This document shows positions 9,610-19,860 of a DNA stretch of 64,000 nucleotides, in pieces. The number at the start of each line of letters is the position of its first letter. The first letter of the stretch is position 1. Below the pieces are notes generated by a model. It saw only the letters and a list, made by a program, of their open reading frames with translations, was not told the origin of the DNA and ran no database searches. The DNA is from Aquimarina aquimarini. Its GTDB lineage: Bacteria; Bacteroidota; Bacteroidia; Flavobacteriales; Flavobacteriaceae. A program made the position numbers and the translations under genes. The stretch is from the NCBI RefSeq assembly GCF_900299535.1, contig NZ_OMKE01000008.1:85288-149287 (forward strand), in the 5' to 3' direction.

Positions 9610-9882
9610 TATACTTAGTTTTCTGATGAATACTATAAGTTTACTAACTAGATTATTTTGCTGTTTGATAAATAAAATAAGACAATGATCATGCTGACTT
9701 ATTTTATTTTAGTATTTTGCGAAACATATTTATAGAATAGTCTAAAAAAAGTAATCAATTGCAAACTGAATCTATAGAAGTTTAACTATATACTTATAAT
9801 AAAGTCTTCAAAAAACTCATTCTGAAAACACTTTACAAATTGATTTTTAAGATTATATCTACACAATTTTTACATACATTTT

Positions 9883-10539
9883 ATGGAAATTAATAACTTA
9901 GAGTATAATACAGAGCGTGAAAAGCTTATCATTCCAGAATATGGTCGTCATTTACAAAAGATGATTAACCACACTGTTGCTATAGAAGATAGAGAAGAGC
10001 GTAATAAGGTTGCCAAATCTATTATTGCGGTAATGGGTAATTTACAACCTCATTTACGTGATGTGCCCGAGTTTCAGCATAAGTTGTGGGATCAGTTATT
10101 TATTATGAGTGATTTTAAACTTGATGTGGATACTCCATTTCCTGTATTGACTAAAGAAAAACTACAAGAAAGACCAGAGCCTCTTGATTACCCTCAGAAC
10201 TTTCCTAAATATCGTTTTTATGGAAATAATATCAAAAGAATGATTGATGTAGCTAATAGTTGGGAGGACGGAGAATTAAAATCTGCCCTTACACTAACTA
10301 TTGCTAATCATATGAAGAAATGTTATCTAAACTGGAACAAAGATACAGTAGAAGATAGTGTGATCTTTAATCATCTTTTTGAGTTGAGTGATGGTAGGAT
10401 TAATATGAAAGGAAGTAATGAAGATCTTACAGATTCTACCAATTTGATGAGAGGGAAGAAGAAAAAGCACAATAACAATAATAACAATAATAGTGGTAAA
10501 AAGAATTACCGAAATAACAGAGGTAAAAAACGCTACTAA
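9883..10539 (+). CDS. DUF4290 domain-containing protein
   Basis: A 218-residue protein typical of Bacteroidetes, almost always beside murA. It begins LEYNTEREKLIIPEYGRHLQ-like and has a helical body (~residues 1-175). It ends in a basic, low-complexity tail rich in Lys/Asn (KKKKHNNNNNNNSGKK..., ~189-218), which looks like a nucleic-acid or ribosome-contacting tail. Function is unknown. It is 42 bases upstream of murA on the same strand and probably in one transcript. Confidence 0.88.
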   Translation: MEINNLEYNTEREKLIIPEYGRHLQKMINHTVAIEDREERNKVAKSIIAVMGNLQPHLRDVPEFQHKLWDQLFIMSDFKLDVDTPFPVLTKEKLQERPEPLDYPQNFPKYRFYGNNIKRMIDVANSWEDGELKSALTLTIANHMKKCYLNWNKDTVEDSVIFNHLFELSDGRINMKGSNEDLTDSTNLMRGKKKKHNNNNNNNSGKKNYRNNRGKKRY

Positions 10540-10581
10540 ACCTCAATTAAAACTAACCACTAATAAACTATTAACGATTAC

Positions 10582-11898
10582 ATGGGGACTTTTCAAATAG
10601 AAGGAGGCCATCAGCTCAAAGGTGAAATTACACCACAAGGAGCAAAAAATGAAGCCTTGCAAATTCTTTGCGCTGTATTATTAACACCAGAAGAGGTGGT
10701 AATTTCTAATATTCCTGATATTCGGGATGTTAATAAATTAATTGATATTCTCAAAAACCTTGGAGTTAAAGTAGAGAAATTAGAAAAAGGGAAGTATTCT
10801 TTTAAAAGTGATGAGCTTGATTTAGAATATTTAGAGAGTGAGCGGTTTAAAAAAGAAGGAAGTGGACTTAGAGGATCGATTATGATTGTAGGTCCGCTAT
10901 TGGCAAGATTTGGAAAAGGATATATACCTCGCCCAGGAGGAGATAAAATAGGAAGAAGACGACTAGATACGCATTTTGAAGGATTTATAAACCTTGGAGC
11001 GACATTTAGATATAATAAAGAAGAACGTTTTTACGGAGTTGAAGCACCTAATGGTTTGACAGGAACCTATATGTTGCTGGATGAAGCATCTGTTACTGGT
11101 ACTGCAAATATTGTTATGGCTGCAGTGTTGGCTAAAGGGACTACGAAGATCTATAATGCGGCTTGCGAACCTTATTTACAACAGTTATGTAAGATGCTCA
11201 ATGCTATGGGGGCAAAAATCACAGGTGTTGGTTCTAATTTATTAACTATAGAAGGAGTAACTTCATTGGTAGGTTGCGAGCACAGGGTATTACCTGATAT
11301 GATAGAAATTGGCTCATGGATAGGTCTTGCTGCAATGACAAAGAGTGAGATTACTATAAAAAATGTGAGCTGGGAAAATCTAGGGCTGATACCAAATACT
11401 TTTAGAAAACTGGGGATTACATTAGAGCGAGTAGGAGATGATATTTATATACCAGCTCATAATGATGGCTACCAGATAGAAAGTTATATCGATGGTTCTT
11501 TTATGACTATTGCCGATGCTCCTTGGCCAGGGTTTACTCCAGATCTACTTAGTATAGTGTTGGTAGTAGCTACGCAGGCTAAAGGAGAAGTGATGGTGCA
11601 TCAAAAAATGTTTGAAAGTCGTTTGTTTTTTGTAGATAAATTGATTGATATGGGGGCAAAGATTATATTGTGTGACCCGCATAGAGCTACAATTATAGGT
11701 CATGATTTTAAATCTACATTAAAAGCGACAACAATGGTGTCTCCAGATATAAGAGCAGGTATATCCTTACTTATAGCAGCGTTAAGTGCGAACGGAACGT
11801 CAACTATTCACAATATTGAGCAGATTGATCGTGGGTATGAGAATATTGATGAACGTTTGAGGGCAATTGGAGCAAAAATTACCAGAATAGAAGCATAA
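10582..11898 (+). CDS. murA: UDP-N-acetylglucosamine 1-carboxyvinyltransferase (MurA), Cys-to-Asp active-site form
   Basis: A 438-residue cytoplasmic enzyme for the first committed step of peptidoglycan synthesis (PEP transfer to UDP-GlcNAc). It shows GAKNEALQILCA (~residues 20-31), GPLLARFGKGYIPRPGGD (~104-121) and the repeated EPT half-domains. The loop residue that is catalytic Cys115 in E. coli is Asp121 here (PGGDKIG). Family knowledge links the Asp form to fosfomycin insensitivity. A strong hairpin terminator follows the stop. Confidence 0.96.
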   Translation: MGTFQIEGGHQLKGEITPQGAKNEALQILCAVLLTPEEVVISNIPDIRDVNKLIDILKNLGVKVEKLEKGKYSFKSDELDLEYLESERFKKEGSGLRGSIMIVGPLLARFGKGYIPRPGGDKIGRRRLDTHFEGFINLGATFRYNKEERFYGVEAPNGLTGTYMLLDEASVTGTANIVMAAVLAKGTTKIYNAACEPYLQQLCKMLNAMGAKITGVGSNLLTIEGVTSLVGCEHRVLPDMIEIGSWIGLAAMTKSEITIKNVSWENLGLIPNTFRKLGITLERVGDDIYIPAHNDGYQIESYIDGSFMTIADAPWPGFTPDLLSIVLVVATQAKGEVMVHQKMFESRLFFVDKLIDMGAKIILCDPHRATIIGHDFKSTLKATTMVSPDIRAGISLLIAALSANGTSTIHNIEQIDRGYENIDERLRAIGAKITRIEA

Positions 11899-11925
11899 AA
11901 TAGTTTTTAGTAGTCCAAAATAATG

Positions 11926-11956
11926 ATCCCATTCAAATATTTTTTGAATGGGATTT
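11926..11956 (+). terminator. Intrinsic terminator after murA
   Basis: A 12-bp perfect stem ATCCCATTCAAA / TTTGAATGGGAT with a 5-nt loop, followed by a short T run, begins 28 bases after the murA stop. Confidence 0.85.
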
Positions 11957-12133
11957 TACTTACTAAGCGATATTTTAATGCTCTGGAGTTTACCTCTAAC
12001 TTAAAGGTAAGGGTCTATTATTAGATGAATACTTTGTGGACTTATACTTGAAGTAGTTTATTTTTTTTATATGAGATGGTTGATTAGTAGCTATGCTGGT
12101 TAATTATTTGATTTTTCCAGTTCAATGCTAATT

Positions 12134-12394
12134 TCATAGTTTCAAACAATCGAAATTCTTTTTTAAAAAAGCTTTTTCAAGTTTTGTTTGTACTTTTTGT
12201 TTAGGGTTATTGGATGCTACAGCAAGTTCCGCAAGACTAGGTGTTTTTGAGATCTCTAAATATACAGTAGGGTTTACAGTATAAGAATTAATACGCTGTG
12301 TAATGTATACAAATGGTTTGTTTTTGTTGTACTTTTCTACTATTAATAATAAGATGTCATTATGTTCTGGTAAGACGGTAATTCCTTCTTTCAT
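12134..12394 (-). CDS. Hypothetical protein, 86 aa
   Basis: A short protein with an alternating strand/helix pattern (GITVLPEHNDILLLIVEKY, then VYITQRINSYTVNPTVYLEI) and a basic C-terminus. The pattern recalls the small STAS-like proteins found singly in Flavobacteriaceae, but I cannot name a family with confidence. It lies alone between the murA and clpC terminators. Coding is likely because no competing frame exists and the residue pattern is fold-like. Confidence 0.6.
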   Translation of the reverse strand: MKEGITVLPEHNDILLLIVEKYNKNKPFVYITQRINSYTVNPTVYLEISKTPSLAELAVASNNPKQKVQTKLEKAFLKKNFDCLKL

Positions 12395-12524
12395 AATGGC
12401 TATTACGTAGTCTTAGTATACTTCTATGTGACAGAAGTAGAAATTATAAGAGGTAATCATCAAATAACATTTGATCTTTAGGGATAACAGTTTTTTAGAT
12501 TGTTATGTGGTGAATATATTTATG

Positions 12525-12570
12525 AAAAAAAGACTGCTATTTTTTTTTAAAAAAATAGCAGTCTTTTTTT
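12525..12570 (-). terminator. Intrinsic terminator after clpC
   Basis: A long perfect inverted repeat, AAAAAAGACTGCTAT followed by T/A tracts and ATAGCAGTCTTTTTT, lies 25 bases downstream of the clpC stop. The flanking A and T runs make it usable on either strand. Confidence 0.85.
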
Positions 12571-12594
12571 ATTGATTAGAGTTTTTTCTTTTAA

Positions 12595-15156
12595 TTAAGA
12601 TTCTGTAGATTCTTCAGCTTTTTTTATAGTAATTGTAAGCTCACTAGAATCGTCATCCATATCCATAAAGATACTATCTCCTTCTTGCAGTTGAGAATTT
12701 ATGATCTCCTCGGCTAAAGCGTCTTCAATGTATTTTTGAATTGCTCTTTTTAAAGGTCTTGCACCATACTGTCTATCGAATCCTTTTTCGGTAATGTAGT
12801 CTTTAGCTTTTTCGCTAAGTGATAATTCATAACCTAATCCTTTGATTCGTCCGTATAATTTATCAAGTTCTATATCTATAATTTTATGGATATCTTCTCG
12901 CTCTAATGCGTTGAATACAATTACATCATCTACACGATTTAGAAATTCAGGAGCAAATGCTTTTTTCAGGGCATTTTCTATTACTCCTTTGGCGTAGTCT
13001 TCTGCTTGGGTTTTTTTGGCAGTAGTTCCAAAACCAACTCCTTGTCCAAAATCTTTTAGTTTACGGGCACCAATATTAGATGTCATTATAATTATGGCAT
13101 TTCTAAAATCAATTTTACGACCTAAACTATCAGTAAGATATCCGTCATCTAGTACTTGTAGCATCATATTAAACACATCAGGATGTGCTTTTTCAATTTC
13201 GTCAAGTAGAATTACAGCGTATGGTTTTCTTCTTACCTTTTCTGTGAGTTGTCCACCTTCTTCGTAACCTACATATCCAGGAGGAGCTCCGATAAGTCTA
13301 GAAACAGCAAATTTTTCCATGTATTCACTCATGTCAATACGTATAAGTGTATCCTCACTGTCAAAAAGTTCTCTTGCAAGTACTTTTGCTAACTGTGTTT
13401 TACCAACTCCTGTTTGACCTAAGAAAATAAAAGAGCCAATTGGTTTGTTTGGATCTTTAAGACCTGCACGATTACGTTGTATTGCTTTTACTACTTTGCT
13501 TACTGCTTCGTCTTGACCAATTACTTTACCCATAATTAGGTTTGGTAATTCTGCTAGTTTATTGCTTTCGGTTTGAGCAATACGATTTACAGGAATCCCT
13601 GTCATCATAGAAACAACATCAGCTACATCATTTTCATCAACGGTTTCTTTGTGTAGTTTGGATTCTTTTTCCCATTGTTCTTGTGCAACCGCTAGTTCTT
13701 TTTCAAGATTTTTTTCGTCATCTCTGAGTTTGGCAGCCTCTTCGTATTTTTGTTTTTTTACAACACTATTTTTGAGTTCTCGTACTTCTTCAAGCTTTTT
13801 TTCGAGATCAAGAACTTTTTTAGGAACATCAATATTAGTTATATGAACTCTGGATCCTGCTTCATCTAAAGCATCTATGGCTTTGTCAGGCAGAAAGCGG
13901 TCTGTCATATATCTATTAGTTAGTTTTACACAGGACTCAATAGCTTGAGGAGTGTAGATTACATTGTGATGCTCTTCGTATTTTTCCTTAATATTATTAA
14001 GGATTTCTATTGTTTCTTCTATATTGGTAGGTTCAACAATAACTTTTTGGAAACGTCTTTCTAGAGCACCATCTTTTTCGATGTATTGTCTGTATTCATC
14101 AAGAGTTGTTGCTCCTATACATTGTATTTCACCCCTAGCCAAGGCGGGTTTGAACATGTTAGATGCGTCAAGGCTTCCTGTTGCTCCACCAGCACCAACA
14201 ATGGTATGAATTTCATCAATAAAAAGGATGATGTCATCATTCTTTTCTAATTCATTCATTACAGCTTTCATTCGTTCTTCAAACTGTCCTCTATATTTGG
14301 TTCCAGCAACCAGACTTGCCAAATCGAGTGTAACTACTCTCTTGTCAAATAAGATTCTAGAGACTTTTCTTTTAACAATCCTTAATGCTAGCCCCTCTGC
14401 GATTGCAGATTTACCTACACCAGGTTCTCCTATAAGTAATGGATTATTTTTCTTTCGTCTACTCAGTATTTGAGATACGCGCTCTATTTCTTTGGATCTT
14501 CCTACTACAGGATCAAGTTTACCTTCTTCTGCCATAGCAGTAAGATCACGTCCAAAATTATCTAAAACAGGAGTTTTAGATTTTTTTCCAGCTTTATTTC
14601 CTCCAGAAGGTGAGTTAAAGGGATTTTCTTTAGAAGAGTCTCCAGTTAAATCATCATCGTCATCAGAGAAAGATTCTGCTCTTGGGTTGTCGATATATTC
14701 TTCTTCTTCGTTAGCAATCATAAACTTAAATTGGTCTTTAACGTTATCGTAATCTACTTTTAAACGATTTAAAAGCTTTGTAGTTGGGTCGTTTTCATTT
14801 CTAAGAATACATAGTAAAAGATGAGCAGTATTAATAGAGGAACTATGAAATAACTTTGCTTCTAGAAAAGTTGTCTTTAAAGCTCTTTCTGCTTGTCTAG
14901 TTAAATGTAAATTTTTTTTCTCATTCGAGGCTACAGCTACTTCTGGATTTGCAGGGCTAAGAATTTCGACTTTTCTTCTCAAATTAGTCAAGTCAATATC
15001 TAATGCATCAAGAATATTAATTGCTTTTCCACTTCCATCACGTAGCAATCCCAGCATAAGGTGTTCTGTACCAATAAAATCATGACCCAATCTTAGGGCT
15101 TCTTCTTTGCTGTACGCAATAACATCTTTAACTCTGGGTGAAAAATTATCATCCAT
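12595..15156 (-). CDS. clpC: ATP-dependent Clp protease ATP-binding subunit ClpC
   Basis: An 853-residue AAA+ unfoldase that feeds substrates to ClpP. It has the two N-terminal Clp_N repeats (~residues 1-150), D1 with Walker [14 protein letters not shown] (~243-255), a middle domain with a UVR-like coiled motif ([14 protein letters not shown]), D2 with [12 protein letters not shown] (~577-588), and the C-terminal small domain ([14 protein letters not shown]). The UVR-like middle segment and N-domain favour ClpC over ClpA/ClpB. It is divergent from gyrA and ends in a strong terminator. Confidence 0.95.
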   Translation of the reverse strand: MDDNFSPRVKDVIAYSKEEALRLGHDFIGTEHLMLGLLRDGSGKAINILDALDIDLTNLRRKVEILSPANPEVAVASNEKKNLHLTRQAERALKTTFLEAKLFHSSSINTAHLLLCILRNENDPTTKLLNRLKVDYDNVKDQFKFMIANEEEEYIDNPRAESFSDDDDDLTGDSSKENPFNSPSGGNKAGKKSKTPVLDNFGRDLTAMAEEGKLDPVVGRSKEIERVSQILSRRKKNNPLLIGEPGVGKSAIAEGLALRIVKRKVSRILFDKRVVTLDLASLVAGTKYRGQFEERMKAVMNELEKNDDIILFIDEIHTIVGAGGATGSLDASNMFKPALARGEIQCIGATTLDEYRQYIEKDGALERRFQKVIVEPTNIEETIEILNNIKEKYEEHHNVIYTPQAIESCVKLTNRYMTDRFLPDKAIDALDEAGSRVHITNIDVPKKVLDLEKKLEEVRELKNSVVKKQKYEEAAKLRDDEKNLEKELAVAQEQWEKESKLHKETVDENDVADVVSMMTGIPVNRIAQTESNKLAELPNLIMGKVIGQDEAVSKVVKAIQRNRAGLKDPNKPIGSFIFLGQTGVGKTQLAKVLARELFDSEDTLIRIDMSEYMEKFAVSRLIGAPPGYVGYEEGGQLTEKVRRKPYAVILLDEIEKAHPDVFNMMLQVLDDGYLTDSLGRKIDFRNAIIIMTSNIGARKLKDFGQGVGFGTTAKKTQAEDYAKGVIENALKKAFAPEFLNRVDDVIVFNALEREDIHKIIDIELDKLYGRIKGLGYELSLSEKAKDYITEKGFDRQYGARPLKRAIQKYIEDALAEEIINSQLQEGDSIFMDMDDDSSELTITIKKAEESTES

Positions 15157-15533
15157 AAAATTATTCTCTTTCTTTAATTCTTTATAACTAAAATAGTAAT
15201 TTTTAGAATTACATCGGCAAAAACTCAGCCTTTTATCAAGGATAAATGAATATCTTTTTATAAAACTTTGTTTTTTGCCTTAATAAATCCAACAGTTTAA
15301 AAAACAATGTACCTGATATAGTGTTGTTTGGCAGTTTTTTAAGTTCTGTATGGTAAATAGACAAAAAATGAATTAATAATCAAAACCTAATAAAGCAGAC
15401 TTATTAACTATGTGTATGTCTACTATTGTTAATAAATTACGTATATTAGGTAGGTGATTGACTGTTAAAACCGCCTTAATTTACTTAAATTAGCGCGTTT
15501 AATTAATCAATTTTTAGAATAAAATAATTATTT
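15157..15533. other. Divergent intergenic region between clpC and gyrA
   Basis: A 377-base AT-rich gap that must hold both divergent promoters. I see TTG-plus-TA-rich candidates on both strands but none matching TAnnTTTG exactly, and no stable hairpin or gene. Confidence 0.5.
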
Positions 15534-18077
15534 ATGGCTGATGGAGAAAAGCTTATACCTATCAATATAGAAGATGAGATGAAATCTGCATACATCGATT
15601 ATTCGATGTCTGTAATTGTTTCTCGTGCACTTCCTGATGTTAGGGATGGCCTTAAGCCCGTACATAGACGTGTTTTATATGGTATGTATGAACTGGGTGT
15701 AAAAGCAAATAGTGCTCATAAAAAATCTGCAAGAATTGTAGGTGAGGTACTTGGTAAATATCACCCACATGGGGATACCTCTGTGTACGATACAATGGTT
15801 CGTATGGCTCAGGAATGGAGTTTGAGATACATGCTGGTTGATGGTCAAGGTAACTTTGGTTCTGTAGATGGTGATAGTCCAGCCGCAATGCGTTATACAG
15901 AAGCAAGAATGCGTAAGATATCTGAGGATATGTTGGCGGATATAGAAAAAGAAACCGTAGATCATACATTTAATTTTGATGATACTTTAAAGGAACCAAC
16001 GGTATTACCAACAAGAGTTCCAGGACTATTGATTAATGGAGCGTCAGGTATTGCTGTGGGTATGGCAACAAATATGCCGCCTCATAACCTAAGTGAAGTA
16101 GTTGATGGTACTATAGCTTATATAGATAATAATGATATAGAAATTGATGAGTTGATACAACACATCAAGGCTCCTGATTTTCCTACAGGTGGTACTATAT
16201 ATGGATATGATGGTGTAAGAGAAGCTTTTAAAACAGGTAGGGGTAGAGTTGTTATACGTGCCAAAGCTAGTTTTGAGGAAGTGAATGGTAGAGAGTGTAT
16301 CATTGTAAGTGAAATTCCTTATCAGGTCAATAAAGCAGATATGATTAAAAAGACTGCTGATCTGGTTAATGATAAGAAAATAGATGGAATTGCCACCATT
16401 CGCGATGAGTCTGATAGAAAAGGAATGCGTATTGTATATATATTAAAACGTGATGCAATACCTAATATAGTACTGAATCTTTTATATAAATATACGGCAT
16501 TACAATCTTCTTTTAGTGTAAATAATATTGCACTGGTTAATGGAAGACCACTGTTATTGAATGTAAAAGAAATGATTCATTATTTTGTAGAACACAGACA
16601 TGAAGTTGTGGTTCGTAGAACAAAATATGAATTAAGAAAGGCTGAAGAAAGAGCGCATATTTTAGAAGGATTAATTATAGCTTCTGATAATATAGATGAA
16701 GTAATTGCTTTGATACGATCTTCTGCAAATGCAGATGAAGCTCGTGAAAAGTTGATCAAACGATTTGAACTTTCTGAATTACAAGCAAAAGCAATTGTAG
16801 AGATGCGTTTGCGTCAATTAACCGGTCTGGAGCAAGATAAGTTGCGTGCAGAATATGATGAGTTAATGAAAACAATTGATGATCTTAAAGATATTTTAGC
16901 GAAGAAAGAACGCAGAATGGAGATCATTAAAGAAGAATTAGCAGAAGTTAAAGAAAAGTATGGTGATGAGCGTCGTTCTCAAATAGAATATGCAGGAGGA
17001 GATTTGAGTATTGAAGATATGATTCCTGATGAAAAAGTAGTGATTACGATTTCTCATGCAGGGTATATAAAAAGAACTTCTCTTAACGAATATAAGAAAC
17101 AAAATAGAGGAGGAGTAGGGCAAAAAGGTAGTACGACACGTAACGAAGATTTTCTTGAGCATTTGTTTGTAGGAACAAACCACCAGTATATGTTATTCTT
17201 TACTCAAAAAGGAAAATGTTTCTGGATGCGGGTATATGAAATACCTGAAGGAAGTAAAACTTCTAAAGGTAGAGCTATTCAGAATTTGATAAATATTCAT
17301 AATGATGATAAGGTAAAAGCTTTTATTTGCACTCAGGATCTTAAAAACGAAGAGTATATCAATTCTCATTATGTCATAATGGCAACAAAAAAGGGTCAGG
17401 TCAAAAAGACATCCTTAGAGCAATACTCTAGACCAAGAACAAATGGTATAAACGCAATTACTATAAAAGATAATGATGAGCTCCTAGAAGCAAAATTAAC
17501 TGATGGTAAGAGTCATGTAATGCTAGCCGTCAAGTCTGGTAAGGCGATACGTTTTGAAGAAGAAAAAACAAGACCTATGGGGCGTGGAGCTTCTGGAGTA
17601 CGAGGAATACGTCTTGCAGATGAAAAGGATGAAGTAATCGGAATGGTTGCTATGAATGAAATGGATAGTAATATTCTTGTAGTGTCAGAGAATGGATATG
17701 GTAAACGTTCTAAACTAGAAGATTATAGAATAACCAATAGAGGAGGAAAAGGAGTTAAGACAATTTCTGTGACGGATAAGACAGGAAGTCTTGTTGCTAT
17801 AAAGAATGTAACTGATTTAGATGATCTGATGATTATCAATAAATCAGGAATTGCGATTAGATTGGCAGTAGAGGATCTACGTGTTATGGGGCGTGCGACA
17901 CAAGGTGTGCGTCTTATTAACTTAAAAGGAAAAGATTCTATTGCTGCAGTAGCAAAAGTAATGCATGATGAAGATGATATTGACCAAAATGAAGATGTAG
18001 AAGATGTTGATTCTTCTGTAATAGATGAAGGGAATTCTTCTGATGGCACGAATATTGATAATGAAACGAAACAATAA
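15534..18077 (+). CDS. gyrA: DNA gyrase subunit A
   Basis: An 847-residue type IIA topoisomerase subunit. The winged-helix/tower region carries the DNA-cleaving tyrosine Y121 in [10 protein letters not shown]. The C-terminal six-bladed beta-pinwheel contains a GyrA-box variant [10 protein letters not shown] (E. coli QRRGGKG), which supports gyrase over ParC. The quinolone-determining loop reads [10 protein letters not shown]: Thr82 stands where E. coli has Ser83, as in some wild-type bacteria. The tail is strongly acidic ([15 protein letters not shown]). The TPR gene follows 27 bases later, likely in the same transcript. Confidence 0.96.
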   Translation: MADGEKLIPINIEDEMKSAYIDYSMSVIVSRALPDVRDGLKPVHRRVLYGMYELGVKANSAHKKSARIVGEVLGKYHPHGDTSVYDTMVRMAQEWSLRYMLVDGQGNFGSVDGDSPAAMRYTEARMRKISEDMLADIEKETVDHTFNFDDTLKEPTVLPTRVPGLLINGASGIAVGMATNMPPHNLSEVVDGTIAYIDNNDIEIDELIQHIKAPDFPTGGTIYGYDGVREAFKTGRGRVVIRAKASFEEVNGRECIIVSEIPYQVNKADMIKKTADLVNDKKIDGIATIRDESDRKGMRIVYILKRDAIPNIVLNLLYKYTALQSSFSVNNIALVNGRPLLLNVKEMIHYFVEHRHEVVVRRTKYELRKAEERAHILEGLIIASDNIDEVIALIRSSANADEAREKLIKRFELSELQAKAIVEMRLRQLTGLEQDKLRAEYDELMKTIDDLKDILAKKERRMEIIKEELAEVKEKYGDERRSQIEYAGGDLSIEDMIPDEKVVITISHAGYIKRTSLNEYKKQNRGGVGQKGSTTRNEDFLEHLFVGTNHQYMLFFTQKGKCFWMRVYEIPEGSKTSKGRAIQNLINIHNDDKVKAFICTQDLKNEEYINSHYVIMATKKGQVKKTSLEQYSRPRTNGINAITIKDNDELLEAKLTDGKSHVMLAVKSGKAIRFEEEKTRPMGRGASGVRGIRLADEKDEVIGMVAMNEMDSNILVVSENGYGKRSKLEDYRITNRGGKGVKTISVTDKTGSLVAIKNVTDLDDLMIINKSGIAIRLAVEDLRVMGRATQGVRLINLKGKDSIAAVAKVMHDEDDIDQNEDVEDVDSSVIDEGNSSDGTNIDNETKQ

Positions 18078-18104
18078 ATAAATCCCATTTTAAAAACTCA
18101 AGTA

Positions 18105-19376
18105 ATGAAGACTAAATTTATCGTAGCACTTTTACTAACAAGTGCTATAGGATTTTCTCAAAAAAAGGAATTAAAAGCAGCTTCCAAAGCTTTAAAGTCT
18201 GGTAATATTGAAGAAGCATCTAAAGCGCTTAAGCAAACTGAGGCGTTATTAAATGTTGCTGATGAAAAAATGAAATCTCAATATTATTTCCTAAAAGGTC
18301 AAGTATTGGCTTCTGGGGCAGGGGACTCTTTAGAAAAGATAGAAAAAGCTGCAACAGCATATAATAAAACTCTTGAAATAGAAAAAGCTTCTGGTTCGGC
18401 TAAGTATACTGCTGAAACTTTTCAGAAATTACAATTGCTACGTCAAGCTTTGGTTGAAAATGCAATTAAAGATCAGAATGCTAAGAATTATAAAGGTGCA
18501 TCTGAAAAACTTTATTTAGGATATACTACTAATAAGGCTGATACAACATATTTGTATTATGCTGCTAGTAATTCTGTAAATGCTAAAGATTATGATACAG
18601 CATTAAAATATTATGAAGAACTTAAGACTCTTGGATTTAATGGAGTGAAAAAGGAATTTATAGCTACAAATAAGAAAACTGCTAAAGTTGAAGTGTTTGA
18701 GTCAAAGCAAATAAGAGATTTATCTGTAAAATCAGGAGAGTATATCAAGCCTGATGTACGTGTTTCTGATTCTAAAAAAGGAGAGATAGCAAAAAATATC
18801 GCTTTGATATATATGAGTCAAGGAAAAGATGAAGAGGCTATTGCTGCAATAGATGATGCTAAGAAAGAAAACCCTAATGATTCTGCATTAATGCAAGCAG
18901 AAGCAGATGTATATTATAAATTAGGAAATGTAGCTAAGTATAAAGAAATTATGGAGAAAATCGTAGCTAACGATCCTGAAAATCCAGATTTATTATACAA
19001 CTTAGGAGTAAGTGCTTCTCGTCTTGGTGATAATGAACAAGCTGTAGGGTATTATAAAAAAGCTTTAGAGTTAAAGCCTGATTATGCTGCTGCACAAATT
19101 AATATTGCTTCAATAATTCTTGGTGGAGAAACTAAAATTGTAGATGAAATGAATGCGCTTGGAACATCTGCAAGTGATAATAGAAAATATGATGAACTTT
19201 CTAAGAAGAGACAGGATTTGTACAAAAATGCAGTCCCTTATTTAGAAGGAGCTTTAAAGAATAGCCCTGACAATGTTGAGGCAATCCGTACTTTGATGAA
19301 TATATTCTATCAATTAGATGACCCTAAAGCTGGAGAAATGAAAGATAAGCTTAAGGCAATTGAAGGAGGCAACTAA
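18105..19376 (+). CDS. Exported tetratricopeptide-repeat protein
   Basis: A 423-residue protein with a Sec signal peptide (MKTKFIVALLLTSAIGFSQ, cleavage after FSQ-like site) and multiple TPR units. The clearest are PDLLYNLGVSASRLGDNEQA and the following KKALELKPDYAAAQIN repeat (~residues 293-345). It is probably periplasmic or outer-membrane associated and acts as a protein-protein scaffold. The specific partner is unknown. It is cotranscribed with gyrA by position and ends in a clear terminator, after which the integrated element begins. Confidence 0.88.
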   Translation: MKTKFIVALLLTSAIGFSQKKELKAASKALKSGNIEEASKALKQTEALLNVADEKMKSQYYFLKGQVLASGAGDSLEKIEKAATAYNKTLEIEKASGSAKYTAETFQKLQLLRQALVENAIKDQNAKNYKGASEKLYLGYTTNKADTTYLYYAASNSVNAKDYDTALKYYEELKTLGFNGVKKEFIATNKKTAKVEVFESKQIRDLSVKSGEYIKPDVRVSDSKKGEIAKNIALIYMSQGKDEEAIAAIDDAKKENPNDSALMQAEADVYYKLGNVAKYKEIMEKIVANDPENPDLLYNLGVSASRLGDNEQAVGYYKKALELKPDYAAAQINIASIILGGETKIVDEMNALGTSASDNRKYDELSKKRQDLYKNAVPYLEGALKNSPDNVEAIRTLMNIFYQLDDPKAGEMKDKLKAIEGGN

Positions 19377-19408
19377 TGAATTAAAGGTGTATTCTTATAA
19401 TAAATAAG

Positions 19409-19446
19409 AAAAGTGGAATAGGTTATTACCTATTCCGCTTTTTTAT
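19409..19446 (+). terminator. Intrinsic terminator after the TPR gene
   Basis: AAGTGGAATAGG and CCTATTCCGCTT form a 12-bp stem with one G-T pair and a 6-base loop, followed by a T run. It marks the end of the gyrA-TPR unit and of the recognisable core chromosome on this side. Confidence 0.85.
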
Positions 19447-19684
19447 TGCTTGTATTTTGGATATAGGCAAACTAGCTAAATCGATTATTTTTTAGTTAGA
19501 GATAATGTGGAGTTTAAGGTTTTGTTGAAAAACAGCTCGTTTTCAATATATTTTAAAAGTTATATAAGTTTAAGTAAATTCAGAGATTGTTTTATTTTAA
19601 AGTATGAGATAAAAGGAAACAATTTTAAAAAATAGTTCTAATTAAGAATCGTATTATGAAGTGGTTTAAACTTCATATAAAATT

Positions 19685-19706
19685 ACACTAAATGACTTTA
19701 AATAAC
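19685..19706 (+). repeat. 22-bp imperfect direct repeat, left copy
   Basis: ACACTAAATGACTTTAAATAAC; 19 of 22 bases match the copy at 40105-40126. Inside it two AAATGA-like hexamers sit 10 bp (one helical turn) apart. A reverse-oriented relative lies at 19758-19773. It could be an integrase arm site or regulator operator. Confidence 0.6.
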
Positions 19707-19805
19707 GTAAATCACTAATAAACAAAGGGTTTAGGAGGTTTTTATTTCTATTTAAGATCATTTAATTTCATTTAGAAACCTCCATTTGTTTTACCTATGT
19801 TTTAC

Positions 19806-19835
19806 TTGTTTTTTTAAACGGTTCTCTTATATTTG
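19806..19835 (+). promoter_or_regulatory. Bacteroidetes-type promoter of the integrase
   Basis: TTG at 19806-19808, a 19-base spacer and TATATTTG at 19828-19835 fit the -33/-7 consensus. The integrase ATG follows 26 bases later. Confidence 0.65.
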
Positions 19836-19860
19836 ACTAATAATCAATACTATATAAGAT

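Larger units (their letters stand above)
19447..19860. other. Junction region left of the integrase (probable attachment/regulatory region)
   Basis: About 410 AT-rich bases without a gene. It holds two AAATGA-N4-AAATGA-type repeats (19690-19705 forward, 19758-19773 reverse), a GAAGT...ACTTC palindrome (19659-19675), an inverted repeat AGGAGGTTT...AAACCTCC (about 19735-19783) and the integrase promoter. One crossover site of the element should lie here, but I could not match a core sequence to a right-hand copy. Confidence 0.5.

Noticed and set aside
15652..15969. Antisense frame in gyrA
   Set aside because: Shadow of a strongly conserved gene, low-complexity composition.
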